Source: Lingula anatina (Eukaryota; Brachiopoda; Lingulata; Lingulida; Lingulidae). From it: a stretch of 62,000 nt of DNA. The translations under genes and the position numbers were made by a program. Below the pieces are notes generated by a model, which did no database searches, was not told the origin of the DNA, and saw only the letters and a list, made by a program, of their open reading frames with translations. Numbering within the stretch: the stretch's first letter is position 1; each line of letters begins with the position of its first letter. The stretch lies in the NCBI RefSeq assembly GCF_001039355.2, contig NW_019775617.1, positions 13,185 through 75,184 on the forward strand, read 5' to 3'. This document shows, in pieces, positions 1-11,179 of the stretch.

Positions 1-104
1 CATGCTTCATCATGGTTTTAGTTGTGGTATACCAATATTAGTTCCAATATCAAAATATTCACTACAGGTACACCAGATACTTAAAACCACACTCCTCTCC
101 TTAC

Positions 105-254
105 CATTATATAATACCAATACAATCCAGTTAAGAGGAGTATTGCCAGACCCTCCATCCCACAATTCTATGAATTCCTTGTCATCTGAGCCAGGGGAGT
201 CTGCATTGATTTCATTGATCAAAACTGTGGGCCTGTCGCAGTTGTTTGGAGCCC
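105..254 (-). CDS. LTD gene exon 11: end of LTD7, start of LTD8
   Basis: Residues 1372-1421. APNNC supplies the closing cysteine of LTD7, then VLINEINADSPGSDDK and FIELWDGGSGNT open LTD8. Acceptor TTTCCCTTAG, donor AATG|GTAAGG, phase 1. No continuing exon is visible in bases 1-104, so the next exon lies outside the window. Confidence 0.82.
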
Positions 255-3200
255 CTAAGGGAAAACATAAAAAAAATCTTCATATTTATATACTCTCCTC
301 TAATATCAAATTCATTATTTCATATCTTTCATCATTAATATCTGATTAAATGATTGACTAAGCTCTCTTCTTGATTAATATACAGTTAAAGGAGAGTTGA
401 GATACCTACCTACTACTACTACTTTAGTCAAAAATTAAAGGCAGCAAATTTGTCAAAAATATTTTGTTACCTCTACCCTTTAAAAAGATTTTGTGCCTCC
501 CTTGAAAATTCCACACCTACATTTAAACTATTAACCTAAATTCAACAGTGACCCAACATTATTCATAACAGATAAAGTCTGGCCTAATAGATCCTTTTTT
601 ACATTACCTGGTGTTGGAATGGTCACACTAAAAGCCATCATGTCACCAATGATATGGGGAGAGCAGCGAGAGATGGACTCGTCACGGTCAAGGTTTTGAT
701 CATTCTCATATATTTGCTTCTGCCCAGTGGCAAAAATGTCCAAGAGACTTGTTGAACTATTCACAGAGGTAGAGATATTGCCGTATACAATAAAATCTAC
801 CACACTCCCATTACTGAAAGCCTGGGTTTGGTCTTTCACAAAACCTGACGCATTTAATTTGTACAACACCAAAGCATTTAGGCCATCACTTCTTAAGATA
901 TTGTCTGGTTGAGATAGGTCAGCACCTTGGACGTTTGAATTTCCTATCAAGAAGAAACCTTTTGCGTTGACCCTGAAAATTCAAAGATATAAATATACCT
1001 GACTAAAATATCACTCCAAGTAAAAATGAAATGAATAATACTAATAAATCTAAAAGTATGTTCAGTTCGAATGTATACCACCTAAATGGTAATTCCACAG
1101 TACTTTCCTTTCGGTCATATCAAATCTGCAATAACAATTTTAATCTCTTTACATCAAATGTATCTTTTAAATATCCTAAACAATAAAAAAAAAAATACAG
1201 TACGTTTTCAAAAATGATAACAATAATGTGCAAATATTAACTGCCATCCCATCTCAACTCTCTTGAACAAATGTGGTGAAGTAAAAGGCAGAAAAATAAG
1301 TTATGGAAGATTTTGAAATGGTTAGGAATGTGGAATATCTTTAATTTCAAAAATTAAATCATCTACATACTTCTGTCCTGTCAAGTCCAGGATATATGAA
1401 GCCTTGTTTGCATTCTGGCCACTGTATGCTACTAGAGTCAGTCCATCCAGGGAGGTGCTGGAGTTTCCGATCAGTTCTATGTAAACCATCTTATTGGCAT
1501 CTGGAGAATCTGTATTCAGTTCATTTAACCTCACATCTGAAATAAAACATTAACAAAGCTTAGTCCATTTCACAGCGAAAGCCTGAGAAGTATGCATTTT
1601 TTTTAATATCATAAGAATTATATCCTGAGAATTTCGGTAACATGGGTGTGTGGAAAAGGAAAAGCGACTTTACACAGTCATCATCATGCACAAAGCTTAA
1701 GTCAAGAGCTTGTATCGACTTATTGTTTGTCAAATATGGTCCCTCCAGCATTTACACATGATTCTTGACATTGGGTTAAAAAACCAGACAGCAAGTTTAA
1801 AGTAAGAAGTATTCAAAAGTAGACTGTTTGTCTTTAAAGAACAATTGACAAAAACATTTCTGAACTGTGTTACATTTGAGTGGACATAAGTGAAATCCTT
1901 TGAGGAGTTATTTAAAAAACTGAGGATGACTACTTTAATTTAATAAAATATGACTTTAAGAAAAGCAACAAAATATGAGCATACTAGGGACCCCAGCAGG
2001 GACAGGTCCTGAAGCTGGAGGTACCCTGGGCGCCAAGCTACAGTTGTTGATGGCTTTGGGTGTTGGCTGTGACAGGACATAACTGACTGCCCCAGGGGAT
2101 GCCTTGTGGTCACACCTACTAATGGACATCTCCCCTGCTGAGGTAACATTCTCCACTACCTGTGAAACATAAATGTTTTTTTTCCCTTTACAAATACAAA
2201 GTACAGTTAATATTATACATGTCAAACAGAAAGATTACAGAACAATCCACAAAGTCAACATAAACAAAGTTAATTTCATTTAAAAAATATATTAGGGCAA
2301 AGGAATTAAATTATCTTCATTTTTAAAATGTTGATTTCAGCAAATTAAGTAAGAATCTTTTTTTGAAAAAATCTTACAAATTGCTTTTGTTTACCAATAA
2401 GTCTCAAGAGAGTATATGAACAGAATACAGTTATGTTAACAAGCTCTAGCCCCATTAAAAAAAAAGATTTCTCACCATGCTTCTCCCAGGAGTCAGTGTA
2501 TTTAGTAGTTGTTGTATGTTGGCATTTAAAGCTCCTCTGCCATACACAATAGCATCCATCAAACCTTCACTGCTCACTTGTGTTCCATTTACAAAATCAT
2601 ACAGATCTCTTTTATAGTACAAAGCCACTGCTCCTTGCACATTCTGAAATTTTATATTTATTTAATGGGTAATTGAAATGGATTGATCTTTGGAAATGAA
2701 CATATACATACTGTTGTGATTGATTTTTAAAAAGTTTAATTACATTTTAATTACATCTGTTGCGTAGGTGCACAGTGTGACAGATTCCTATGAATTGTTT
2801 GTACCAAGCAAAATCTAAAATTCAACAACAAAGTTGTACATGACTCACAGAGGAGAGAACAATCTGAAATCACAAATTATATCTTACCCTTAAGAATCCT
2901 GTTCCTCCACCATTAACAGGAATATCAGGGGGTGGCATTATGTTTGATGAACCAATCAGAAAAAGACCATTGCCATCACTATAAACCTGATCCAATTTAA
3001 ACGCTCTATATGCCCTCATGGTGGTCGCACTGTACAATACCAGCACAATGTTACTGAGGGGGAAATTGGGCCTTCCCATTGTACTGAGTTCAATGAACTC
3101 TCTTTTGTCATATCCATTTTGGTCAATGTCCACTTCATTTATGACCACTGTTGGAGATGGACATATGTTAGGTTTACCAGGAGAAGCAGCAGTGGAGGTG

Positions 3201-5636
3201 CTGAATGCAGTCAACATTCTTGCTTCATTGGTGTAGCATCTGACTAGACTTTTATTATCTATTTTATGAAAAATTAAAATCACACCTTACATTATACTAA
3301 AAAGGAAACTAAAACAACAATTATCTAGAACTAATTAAAAGATTAAAAGGGAGCTGACCAACATCTACGCATTCTAAAATCTTTCATTACATACTAAAAT
3401 TCACTCCCTCAACACAAATCTTGCTTACTCTTGCATGCATTCCTCTCACCTACTGATATTCTGATCATATCATTACATATTTCAAACATTTTTTCTGTCT
3501 TTACATAAAAATAAATGTAGAAGTCAGGATACCTGAAGAAGTTCCCCAGTCAACAACGATAGCCTGCTGTCCAGGAGTGAGAACATCAATTAGAGAAACA
3601 GCCTGTGTAACTTCCTCACTGTTCTTGGTGTAAACTACAGCATCAATTAGCCCAGACCTAGACACCTTTAAAAAGAAGTCAACAAATACATAGGCATGTA
3701 TCAGTGTATCATTTCAAGCTCTCCAAAAAAGTCATTTTCATAATTTTGTTGAGAGAGAAAGAGAGAGAGAGAGAATAAGGGGTAAAACATGATTGCATAG
3801 AGTTATACCCTTTGTCAGTGACTGATGAATTATTAAATACTGGTTGTAGATGGATAATGCATATTACTGCACTGTACCTGAGTGAATTGTTCTTTACTTC
3901 CACGACTTAGGGCCACTGCATTAGGACCTCTTTGCAGCCAACTGCCAGTGACATTTGTAAAATCAGCATTGGAGCCAATTACAAAATATCCATCTCTGTT
4001 AGTAGAATAAGTGCCCAAATCAAACACACTGTAGGATCTGAAGTAAATTATTATGAAACTACCTTATCAAAATATTCATAATGATAAAGTATTAAAATGT
4101 AAAAACATTTAAAATTAAATGTTCTTATATACAGATTTCATACTGGAACTATTTAATTTTGGTTGGGCCTAGTACTAGTATTTGGCAGCGTTCACATGAA
4201 AAATCTAAAAATTCTAAAAATCCAAAAATCCATTGGCGGTATCTAGTGATCACGGTCTGTGCCCTTTTGTGCAACAACAAGACGAAGAAGATGAGGTCCA
4301 TATACACACGACAGATATGAGTGCAAACTGATGAAATCCACAGTTTAGAGATAAAACTGCACATGCATCCAGGCATCAGAATCTCCTCCGAATGCAGCCA
4401 AGAATTAATTACAGCTTTGGAAACGACTCGCTCGCACTGCGGGGTATTCAGGGCACAGACCGTGATCACTAGATACCGCCAATGGATTTTTTGGATTTTT
4501 AGAGTTTGGATTTTTCATGTGAACAGTGCCTTTATCTGAGGCCTCAGACTTCTATTTTAAAAGTCTGTTAAGGCCAAAAGAACAGGGAGCTAAAAGTTGC
4601 AGAATGAAATAGTTAATTTTTTTAAATAAAGCAGATTTAGACAAATAGAGATGTATAATACAAGGTAAAAATTATACATAAATACTATATGGTCTTACAT
4701 ATTGTCAGCAGTGTACAAGATTAACAGCAATCCCTTCAATTGGATGTTGCCAATGCCACCATCATACAGCTCTATAAACAACATATTACCATCATCATTG
4801 GACTGACCTGCCTTCAGCTCATTGATTCTAATCTAAAATGCAGATCCAGAATAATCAGCATCATATTTGCTTTATTCAATCTGTTAAACAATATCATGTG
4901 TTTATTCACAAATTATTCACAAACTAATATGTGCAAGAAAAGGTGTAAGATAATACAGTCTAAGAACCAGTCATCTCAAAATAAATGCAAACAGTAACTT
5001 GAAAATATAAGAATACAGATCTTAAGAACACAAATCTTAAGTAAAGAAAAATCAAAACCACCAGTGTATTTTCCATTAATTCAGTTTTTTTGTCCTCATT
5101 TATAAAAAAATATCTTTCTTTCAATAAATTTAAAGTACTTCAGCGTGTCGAGTTCATCCAAAATCAAACAGAAGGACAACACTTACTCCATTCTGCAGAT
5201 GTACTAGTGTGTCCACCACCGTTTCATTGGTTCTGATGCAAGCATCATTGCTACGGCCTGGTGTGGGTTTTGCTACTCCCCACACTGAGACATTACGCTG
5301 ACTACAACAACTGCATCGAGACACAGACACATCAGTAAGACTCAGTGACTTGGGAACTCTATCTAGCACCTGACCATCTCCTGGAATAAGAATTGGAAAC
5401 AATCACAATGTTTTGGCTCTGGTGAGATAATATTAAATAATATTTGAGGAAAGGAATGCATACAAAGAGAGCAATATTGCATGCTCTGGATCCAAGCAGA
5501 ATTGCTAACAGCTATCTAGAAACAAGTATGTCTAAAAACTTCAAATTTTATGTTTAAATAATTCATTTAAATGGAATTAACTTCCTTTACTTATCAGTTT
5601 CACCATTGTAAAAACCTTAGTATGAAATTTTAATTC

Positions 5637-5695
<59 letters not shown>

Positions 5696-7965
5696 CAGAC
5701 ATTATTCTTTAATTTACCTTTAACTAAAATCCTGATAAGTTCTGGATCTACATTATTTGCTGAAGTGCCATACACAATGGCATCCACAAGATTATTTGCA
5801 GTGGCAGCTGCACCAGAACCATATCTAGATGCTGGGGACAGGTAAAGTGCTACAGCATCTGGACCATTCTGTAAAAAATCACTTGGCTGTACCAACGCAG
5901 CATTAGTTGTTTGGTTCCCTATCACAAAATACCCATCTGTGTCGGTTGTGTACCCTGACAAATCAATGGCCTTGTAAGCTGTATCAGAACGTCCATTGAA
6001 GAGCACAAGGGAGAGTCCATCCAAACGAGTGTTTCCTTTACCCCCATCGAATAATTCCACAAAATCACTGGTGTCTACCCCAGGTTGATCAGCATTAATT
6101 TCATTAATCACAACAGATGTTGGCAGAGGACATTTGTTTTCTTGCCCAGGCGTTGCTGTGGTCAACCGGTATGGGGTGGTCATGCGGGTCATCATGCCGT
6201 AACAACGACTGACCGTCTCCTCACCAGACATGTGAGTGGCATTTTCAACAAATGCTTTTTGGCCCTCTCTCAGAAGCTGCAGTGTAGGTGTTACATCAGT
6301 TGGGTTCCTGATGGTGTATACCAAAACATCAACGAGCCCTAGGCTAGTTATGTTCATTCTTAAATCAATCTTGGCCGTCCCTGGGCCATATAATGCAACA
6401 GCACCACCACTGTTTCTTATAACATGTGTTCCACCAAAGACAATATCAGGCCTTGGACTCACACCTGTACCACCGATCACAAAGTAGCCAGCCTCGTTAG
6501 TCATGTTTCCAGTCAAGTTCCATACTTTATATGACAAGCCACTACTATCATAGAGAACTACTTGGTAACCTGAAAGTGGAGTTTCTCCTATGCCTCCATC
6601 AAACAGCTCTAAGTATTCTTGGTTCTCTGTGCTAGGGTTATCTGCATTGAGCTCATTAATCACGATCAAAGAGGGTGCCACTGGAGAGACAGAACTGGTA
6701 GGTGCTAGGGTACTAGTAGGCAACTCTGTTGGAGGGACATAACTGCAGTTGTTCTTCTTCCCTGGAGTCGGAACGGTTAATTTGAAATGGCTTAAATTGC
6801 AAAGACTCACAGACTCATCCTGGGCCATAAAGTTTTCATCTTCAAAATGAATGGTCTGCACTCCAAGGGCAGCGGCCAACCCCACATCAGTGGATTTTTC
6901 ATTTTCATACACTACTGCCTGTATGAGACCCACTATGCTGACTTGCATTCGTTGGGTGTAGTCACTTGGATTTCCTTTATACAGGGCAATGGCATCTTGA
7001 CCGTTCTGTATAACAACACCAGTTGGTAGTTCAAAGTCCAGATTGGGCACACCTCTCCCCATGACAAAATACCCTTGGGCATTAGTAGAATAATTTGACA
7101 AATCAAGTACAAAATAGGCAGTAAGATCGTGGCTGTACAAAGCAATAACATATCCGGTCAAATTTTCCATGGTTCCATTTTTGTGATAAAGTTCGATGAA
7201 CTCTGCATTGTCTGTCATGGGATTGTCGGCATTAAATTCGCTGATCACAACATCTCCCTTGAGTACTTCAGGGGGAGCAGCCACAGTGGACGGGGGTGAG
7301 GTTGGACCAACACAGTCATTCTCTCTCCCTGGGGTCGGGGTGGTTAGCTTAAAAGCTTGCCAAAACAGAGGCTGGTTACGTTGTTCTCCGCATTTGCTCA
7401 AGGATTCATCCCCAGGGTATGCATACCAGGTTTCTTGCACTACACTTTGACCTGGGGCTAGGGCAGTCAATGGGGTGGTCACATTTGCTTCACTGGTGTC
7501 ATAAACGATAGCATCCACAAGCCCTCTGTCAGTCACCTTCATGCCTGGTTGGTAAGAAGTGTCACCATCCAATGTAAGATACAAGGCAATACCATCAATA
7601 CCATTCTGAATGTTATGCTCAGTCTTGGACAAATTCAAACCTGGTTTCAATGAGCTTGAACCAACCACAAAATATCCACCAGATAGTATCAGATGACCTC
7701 CAAGTGGAATGACCTGATATGCTGCACCACTAGACCCATCATAAAAAACAAGCACATAGTTGGTCAGCATCACAGAACTCGTTAAATTGGTGTTGTAAAG
7801 TTCTACAAATTCATTTATGTCAGTGCCTGGGTTGTCAATATTGACTTCATTGATTATGATGGTTGCCGTTATTACATCTGCTACAAAAGCTGCAGTTAGC
7901 AGTAACCACAGACACACTTCTTGCCTTAAAATTGCTTTCTTACGATGACTGGGAGAAATCATCAT
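105..7965 (-). CDS. Secreted multi-repeat lamin-tail-domain (LTD)-like protein, 3' end beyond window
   Basis: Eleven exons on the minus strand (7965-5718, 5380-5187, 4832-4699, 4037-3878, 3665-3533, 3258-2888, 2643-2476, 2159-1985, 1536-1371, 972-608, 254-105) join in frame with GT-AG ends to give 1421 codons; the gene continues left of base 1. Residues 1-34 look like a signal peptide (hydrophobic core WLLLTAAFVA). At least eight repeats follow, starting near residues 36, 239, 434, 617, 815, 994, 1196 and 1381. Each opens like VINEINADQPG..EFVEL, then has LVLYNG, GYFVIG, LQNGPDAVALY and GLVDAIVYG blocks, and ends SRC...PTPG..N.C. These blocks resemble the LTD Ig-like fold known from lamin tails. 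Pro/Thr-rich linkers and many N-glycosylation sequons fit an extracellular protein. Function is unknown. The start is the first Met after an upstream in-frame stop (8008-8010). Confidence 0.85.
608..972 (-). CDS. LTD gene exon 10: remainder of LTD7
   Basis: Residues 1250-1371. GFFLIGNSN, LRSDGLNALVLYKL, VVDFIVYG, SISRCSP and TIPTPG occur in the order seen in the other repeats. Acceptor AATTTTCAG, donor CCAG|GTAATG, phase 1. Confidence 0.82.
1371..1536 (-). CDS. LTD gene exon 9: start of LTD7
   Basis: Residues 1195-1249, with VRLNELNTDSPDANK and VYIELIGNSS. Acceptor TTTATTTCAG, donor GAA|GTATGT, phase 2. Confidence 0.75.
1985..2159 (-). CDS. LTD gene exon 8: end of LTD6 and linker
   Basis: Residues 1137-1194. 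SISRCDHK and SQPTPKAINNC close LTD6; the usual PTPG glycine is replaced. A Pro-rich linker follows. Acceptor TGTTTCACAG; the donor CCTA|GTATGC is weaker but is the only one that keeps phase 1 into exon 9. Confidence 0.68.
2476..2643 (-). CDS. LTD gene exon 7: middle of LTD6
   Basis: Residues 1081-1136, with VQGAVALYYKRD and EGLMDAIVYGRG. Acceptor AAATTTCAG, donor ATG|GTGAGA, phase 0. Confidence 0.78.
2888..3258 (-). CDS. LTD gene exon 6: end of LTD5 and first half of LTD6
   Basis: Residues 957-1080. LVRCYTNEARM and ASPGKPNIC close LTD5; VVINEVDIDQNGYDKREFIEL opens LTD6; GLFLIGSSN is its GYFVIG equivalent. Acceptor ATAAAATAG, donor AGG|GTAAGA, phase 0. Confidence 0.82.
3533..3665 (-). CDS. 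LTD gene exon 5: LTD5 GLIDAVVY block
   Basis: Residues 913-956, with SGLIDAVVYTKNSEEV and LTPGQQAIV. Acceptor TTTTTAAAG, donor TCAG|GTATCC, phase 1. Confidence 0.72.
3878..4037 (-). CDS. LTD gene exon 4: middle of LTD5
   Basis: Residues 859-912, with DGYFVIGSNADF and LQRGPNAVALSRG matching the central blocks of other repeats. Acceptor TTACTTCAG, donor CAG|GTACAG, phase 0. Confidence 0.78.
4184..4530. mobile_element. MITE-like element with about 80-bp terminal inverted repeats
   Basis: The ends 4184-4264 and about 4452-4530 are inverted copies of each other: GGCAGCGTTCACATGAAAAA at left, and GGCACTGTTCACATGAAAAA when the right end is reverse-complemented. Homology runs on through CATTGGCGGTATCTAGTGAT. 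About 180 bp of unrelated interior has no credible transposase. It sits in the LTD-gene intron between exons 3 and 4. The target-site duplication is unclear (TTT on both sides at best). Confidence 0.75.
4699..4832 (-). CDS. LTD gene exon 3: start of LTD5
   Basis: Residues 815-858, beginning IRINELKAGQSNDDG and continuing FIELYDGGIGN and LLLILYTADN, the opening strands of a repeat. Acceptor GCATTTTAG, donor AT|GTAAGA, phase 2. Confidence 0.75.
5187..5380 (-). CDS. LTD gene exon 2: end of LTD4
   Basis: Residues 750-814. Contains VSRCSCCSQ and KPTPGRSNDAC, the standard repeat-closing cysteines plus two extra Cys (SCC). Acceptor TTCTTATTCCAG, donor GGA|GTAAGT, phase 0. Confidence 0.8.
5641..5693. 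repeat. (GA)n microsatellite
   Basis: An uninterrupted GA dinucleotide run of about 53 bp in the first coding intron of the LTD gene, about 25 bases beyond its donor site. Confidence 0.95.
5718..7965 (-). CDS. LTD gene exon 1: signal peptide, LTD repeats 1-3 and most of 4
   Basis: Residues 1-749, one uninterrupted 2248-bp coding exon. LTD1 spans about 36-218, LTD2 239-407, LTD3 434-612, and LTD4 starts at 617. Linkers at 219-238 and 408-433 are Pro/Thr/Ser-rich. The donor is AAAG|GTAAAT, phase 1. The bases just before the ATG read TTTCATTTCAG, a possible acceptor, so a separate 5'UTR exon may lie upstream. Confidence 0.85.
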
Positions 7966-8285
7966 CTGAAATGAAATTTTCCAAAATGTGCAGTGATTCC
8001 ATAGAATCTAAGATAACGGGGAAAATACTTTTTTTACAGAGAAACCAAAGAAATCAATATAATCAAAATATGTAAAATGCAGTAAATAATAACAATAAAC
8101 TATTTGTACATTAAGTACCCCTTACTTGGTTCAACAGTTAGATATTCTATTAATTATTTACAAAGTGACACAGACAGCAACCTTAAATATTAACACATCC
8201 TGGCAAAATGTCAGTGATTTTAGCATGACTAACATCTCTTGTATCTTTGACCACATTCAGATTCACACATTTTAGTGCAGTGTCT

Positions 8286-8700
8286 GCCCAAATTGGCCTG
8301 GGATTCTCATCAAAGTGCAATCAGTGGAATCAGCTTAATTGTCTGACATGCATTGTCTCCTCCAGCAGCTTGGAGGTAATTAAATATTGTGTGCTGATTT
8401 ATATTTGACTGCACTTTAACAAGAATCCCCTGCAGAGTTGGACCAATCCAGCTAGTAAGATGTGTGAATATGAATGTGCCCATGATATAGCAAAAAAAAA
8501 AGAAAGGGTCTCATGATTCTGACTAATTTCTTTTCTCAAAAAGCTCCTCCAGCGGCTAGGGGGTAATTAAATAATGTGTGCTGATTAAACTGATTCCACC
8601 AATTGCACTTTAGCAGGAATCCCCTGCAGAATTGGAAAAATCCAGCTAGTATGTACCCTGTGGTATAGCAATAAAAAAAAATCTCATGATGCTGACTAAT
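8286..8700. mobile_element. Two diverged copies of a palindromic MITE family, in tandem
   Basis: The first copy (about 8286-8540) is itself a loose palindrome: GGGATTCTCATCAAAGTGCA near its left end is mirrored by GCACTTTAACAAGAATCCCC further in. A second, partial copy starts near 8541 with CTCCTCCAGCGG and GGGGTAATTAAAT and repeats the GAATCCCCTGCAGA and CCAGCTAGTA segments and the tail CTCATGAT.CTGACTAATTTC. Both resemble the arms of the element at 9436-9714. Confidence 0.6.
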
Positions 8701-9294
8701 TTCCTTTCTCAAAAAGAAATAGATTTTCTTGAATTTCCTTGTTTTCATAACCCTTTTTTTCACAAAGATGACATTCAACTTCCTTGATCAATAGTCACAT
8801 GTATTCACTGTTAAACACCGAATGGAAAAACAAAGCAAACAAACATTCCCACAGGGCAAAGCATTTACTACTATGATATTCACGCTGTCTAGGAAGGACA
8901 ATATGTATTTCAAAATATTTCATACAATGATGCCACTTTATTGCACCATTAATTTACCTTATACTGACTTCACATTATTATTCCTTGCCATACTTACTTT
9001 TGTTTCACCTAATGGAAAAGATCTACCAATCAGCAAAGCTCATTCACGCTAGTTTTGTTTTCTGAAAAGATGCAGTAAAAGCAGTTAAACACGTTTCTTT
9101 GTTTATCATAAAAATAAGAAATAGTATAGCAACAAAAATTACTCTAAAATGGAAGTTAAGACAAGATTAAAAGGCAAATAATCTAGGGTGCATTTTTTTT
9201 TTCTTTTACAGTTTGATTTCAGATAAGAAATGAGAAAATATCACTTTAAGTAAAATTACATTTCTTTGTAAATTTTTATTGCCTTAAGGGCAAT

Positions 9295-9388
9295 GCATTT
9301 ATGATTAATTTTCATTTTGTGTATTGCACGTGATGCATTTATAATTGCATTTATGATTAATTTTCATTTTGTGTATTGCACGTGATGT
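9295..9388. repeat. 52-bp tandem repeat, two copies
   Basis: GCATTTATGATTAATTTTCA begins at 9295 and again at 9347, each followed by the same TTTTGTGTATTGCACGTGATG. The second copy is truncated. Confidence 0.85.
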
Positions 9389-9435
9389 CATTCTTGTATC
9401 TCTACATGATTAGTTTCTTATTTCATGTGATGAGT

Positions 9436-9714
9436 ATGAAGCAAGCTAAGACCCCATTCCCATACCTAGATCAATCTAGCAGGATCAACCCATCTCCAAG
9501 GGGATTCTCGCTAAATTGCATTCAGATTCAGCAGCTTAAATGTCTGGCATGCCTACTGAATCTGCTAAACGATAGTTAATTACCCCTAACAGCTTCAGTA
9601 GGAATGACAGACATCCAAGACGCTTAAGCTGAATGTAATTTAGCGAGAAACCCTTCGGAGATGGGTCGTTCCTGCTAGATTGATCTAGGTATGGGAAAGG
9701 GGTCTAAGCTTCAC
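9436..9714. mobile_element. Foldback (palindromic) MITE
   Basis: The two halves are inverted copies with a short centre near TAATTACCCCTAA. The left arm carries CATACCTAGATCAATCTAGC and GGGGATTCTCGCTAAATTGC; reverse-complemented, the right arm carries CATACCTAGATCAATCTAGC and GGGTTTCTCGCTAAATTACA. No coding capacity. The related copies at 8286-8700 make this a local family. Confidence 0.8.
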
Positions 9715-11011
9715 GTTGGCCAATGTTTTGAACACTATTCATGATAATTTCCCATATATGTTGCAAGTTTCGTAAGTCCACTGTAGACGTCAGAGACAGC
9801 TGGTATCTCAAGGATGGGGGCAAGAGGCAATTAGTTATAATTTCATTATTGTGCAATAAAAGAATTTGTAAGTTTGAGTTATTACCCTTTAAATTAGAAT
9901 TTATCACTTTAGAAGCCACTCTTTGTATTTTTTTACTTATTATGTATTGCCTCATTATTTTAGTTTACAGCAGTGTCTGTCAGTTCAGCACTAGCCAGAA
10001 AGCATGGGTTGGGCTAATATTGTGTGAGTATTTACATAGTCATAAAGAAATTCTGTATGTGCAATGCAGATTATTGTATCTTAAACTTTAACTTAAAGTA
10101 AGTTTATTAGTTATTTACACAGGTATATTTTGATATAGTATTAATTTATCATTTTCCTAGGTGGTGTATTGTATTTATTATTGTATTTACCTACTTTTAC
10201 GCCACCACTTCAAAACGTTACACTACGTTGCATCATCATACATACGTGTATGTCAATAAATCCTTAATAACCTTAGTGGCTATGCGTTAGACTAATAATC
10301 ACCTTTCCTGTTTAAACTTCAGTAAATAGCCACTTGCACATCTGATTGAAAAAGTTATAAACACAAATAAAAGAAGTGCTACTCAATGACTGTTACAGTA
10401 ATTAATTTTAAACACCCAACTGCCTGCTTAAACAATGTCGTTAAATACCTTTTTAACAATTACTTTCTCCTAAAACACAATGTTAATAATATCCAATCCA
10501 GTAAATCTAACATATTATTGAAGATTTTTTTAATCAAAATCTATCAAAAACAAAATATCAAAGTGCAAAATTTAGAGTTAATTGTCTTCAAAGCAGATAT
10601 ATAAATTTCAAACAAAGATGGGTATTTTCCTTTGTAAATATTTTGTATTCTATACTTTGCTCATAATCACCAACATTTCAATATAGAAATTAAGCAAACA
10701 GTTGACAACAAAAGGGTTCACCAATATAAACCCATTGCATTTTCTTAAAATTTGTATTAAACTTCAAATAATAATTTGATGTCTCTTTCAATAATATATT
10801 GAACAAAGTTTCATTTGTCATTAAAATGGTAACTGAAGATGCTTTATCAGTAACTTTTGGCATCAATATCATGCCTCAAGGGTAACTAAATGACCCAATT
10901 TTCATTGCTTAACTAGTCTTCCATACATGTTGCTGTTAAAAGAATAAAATCTTAATCATAATTCTGCTCATCTCACCAATACCAAAATGTGTTATTATAC
11001 ATATGGAAAGG

Positions 11012-11179
11012 CAGGGGCGGATTTAGGCCGTCTTCTGGGTCTTCCGGAAGACGGTCAGATTTTCAAGTTTACATTGACAGGTATCCAATTTTTCATGTTG
11101 GAAGACGGTCAGAATTAGAGGGTGAATCAACAAAGATAATTTGGAAGACTGTCAGAAAATATCTCTGGATCCGCCCCTG
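11012..11179. mobile_element. 168-bp MITE with 5-bp target duplication
   Basis: Ends are CAGGGGCGGATTTAG and CTGGATCCGCCCCTG (imperfect 15-bp inverted repeats), flanked by AAAGG at 11007-11011 and 11180-11184. Inside, a GGAAGAC.GTCAGA motif is repeated three times in direct orientation (near 11045, 11100 and 11142). Too short to code for a transposase. Confidence 0.8.

Noticed and set aside
4149-4469. 106-codon minus-strand frame in the intron MITE
   Set aside because: It runs across the inverted repeat and the interior with no transposase motif.
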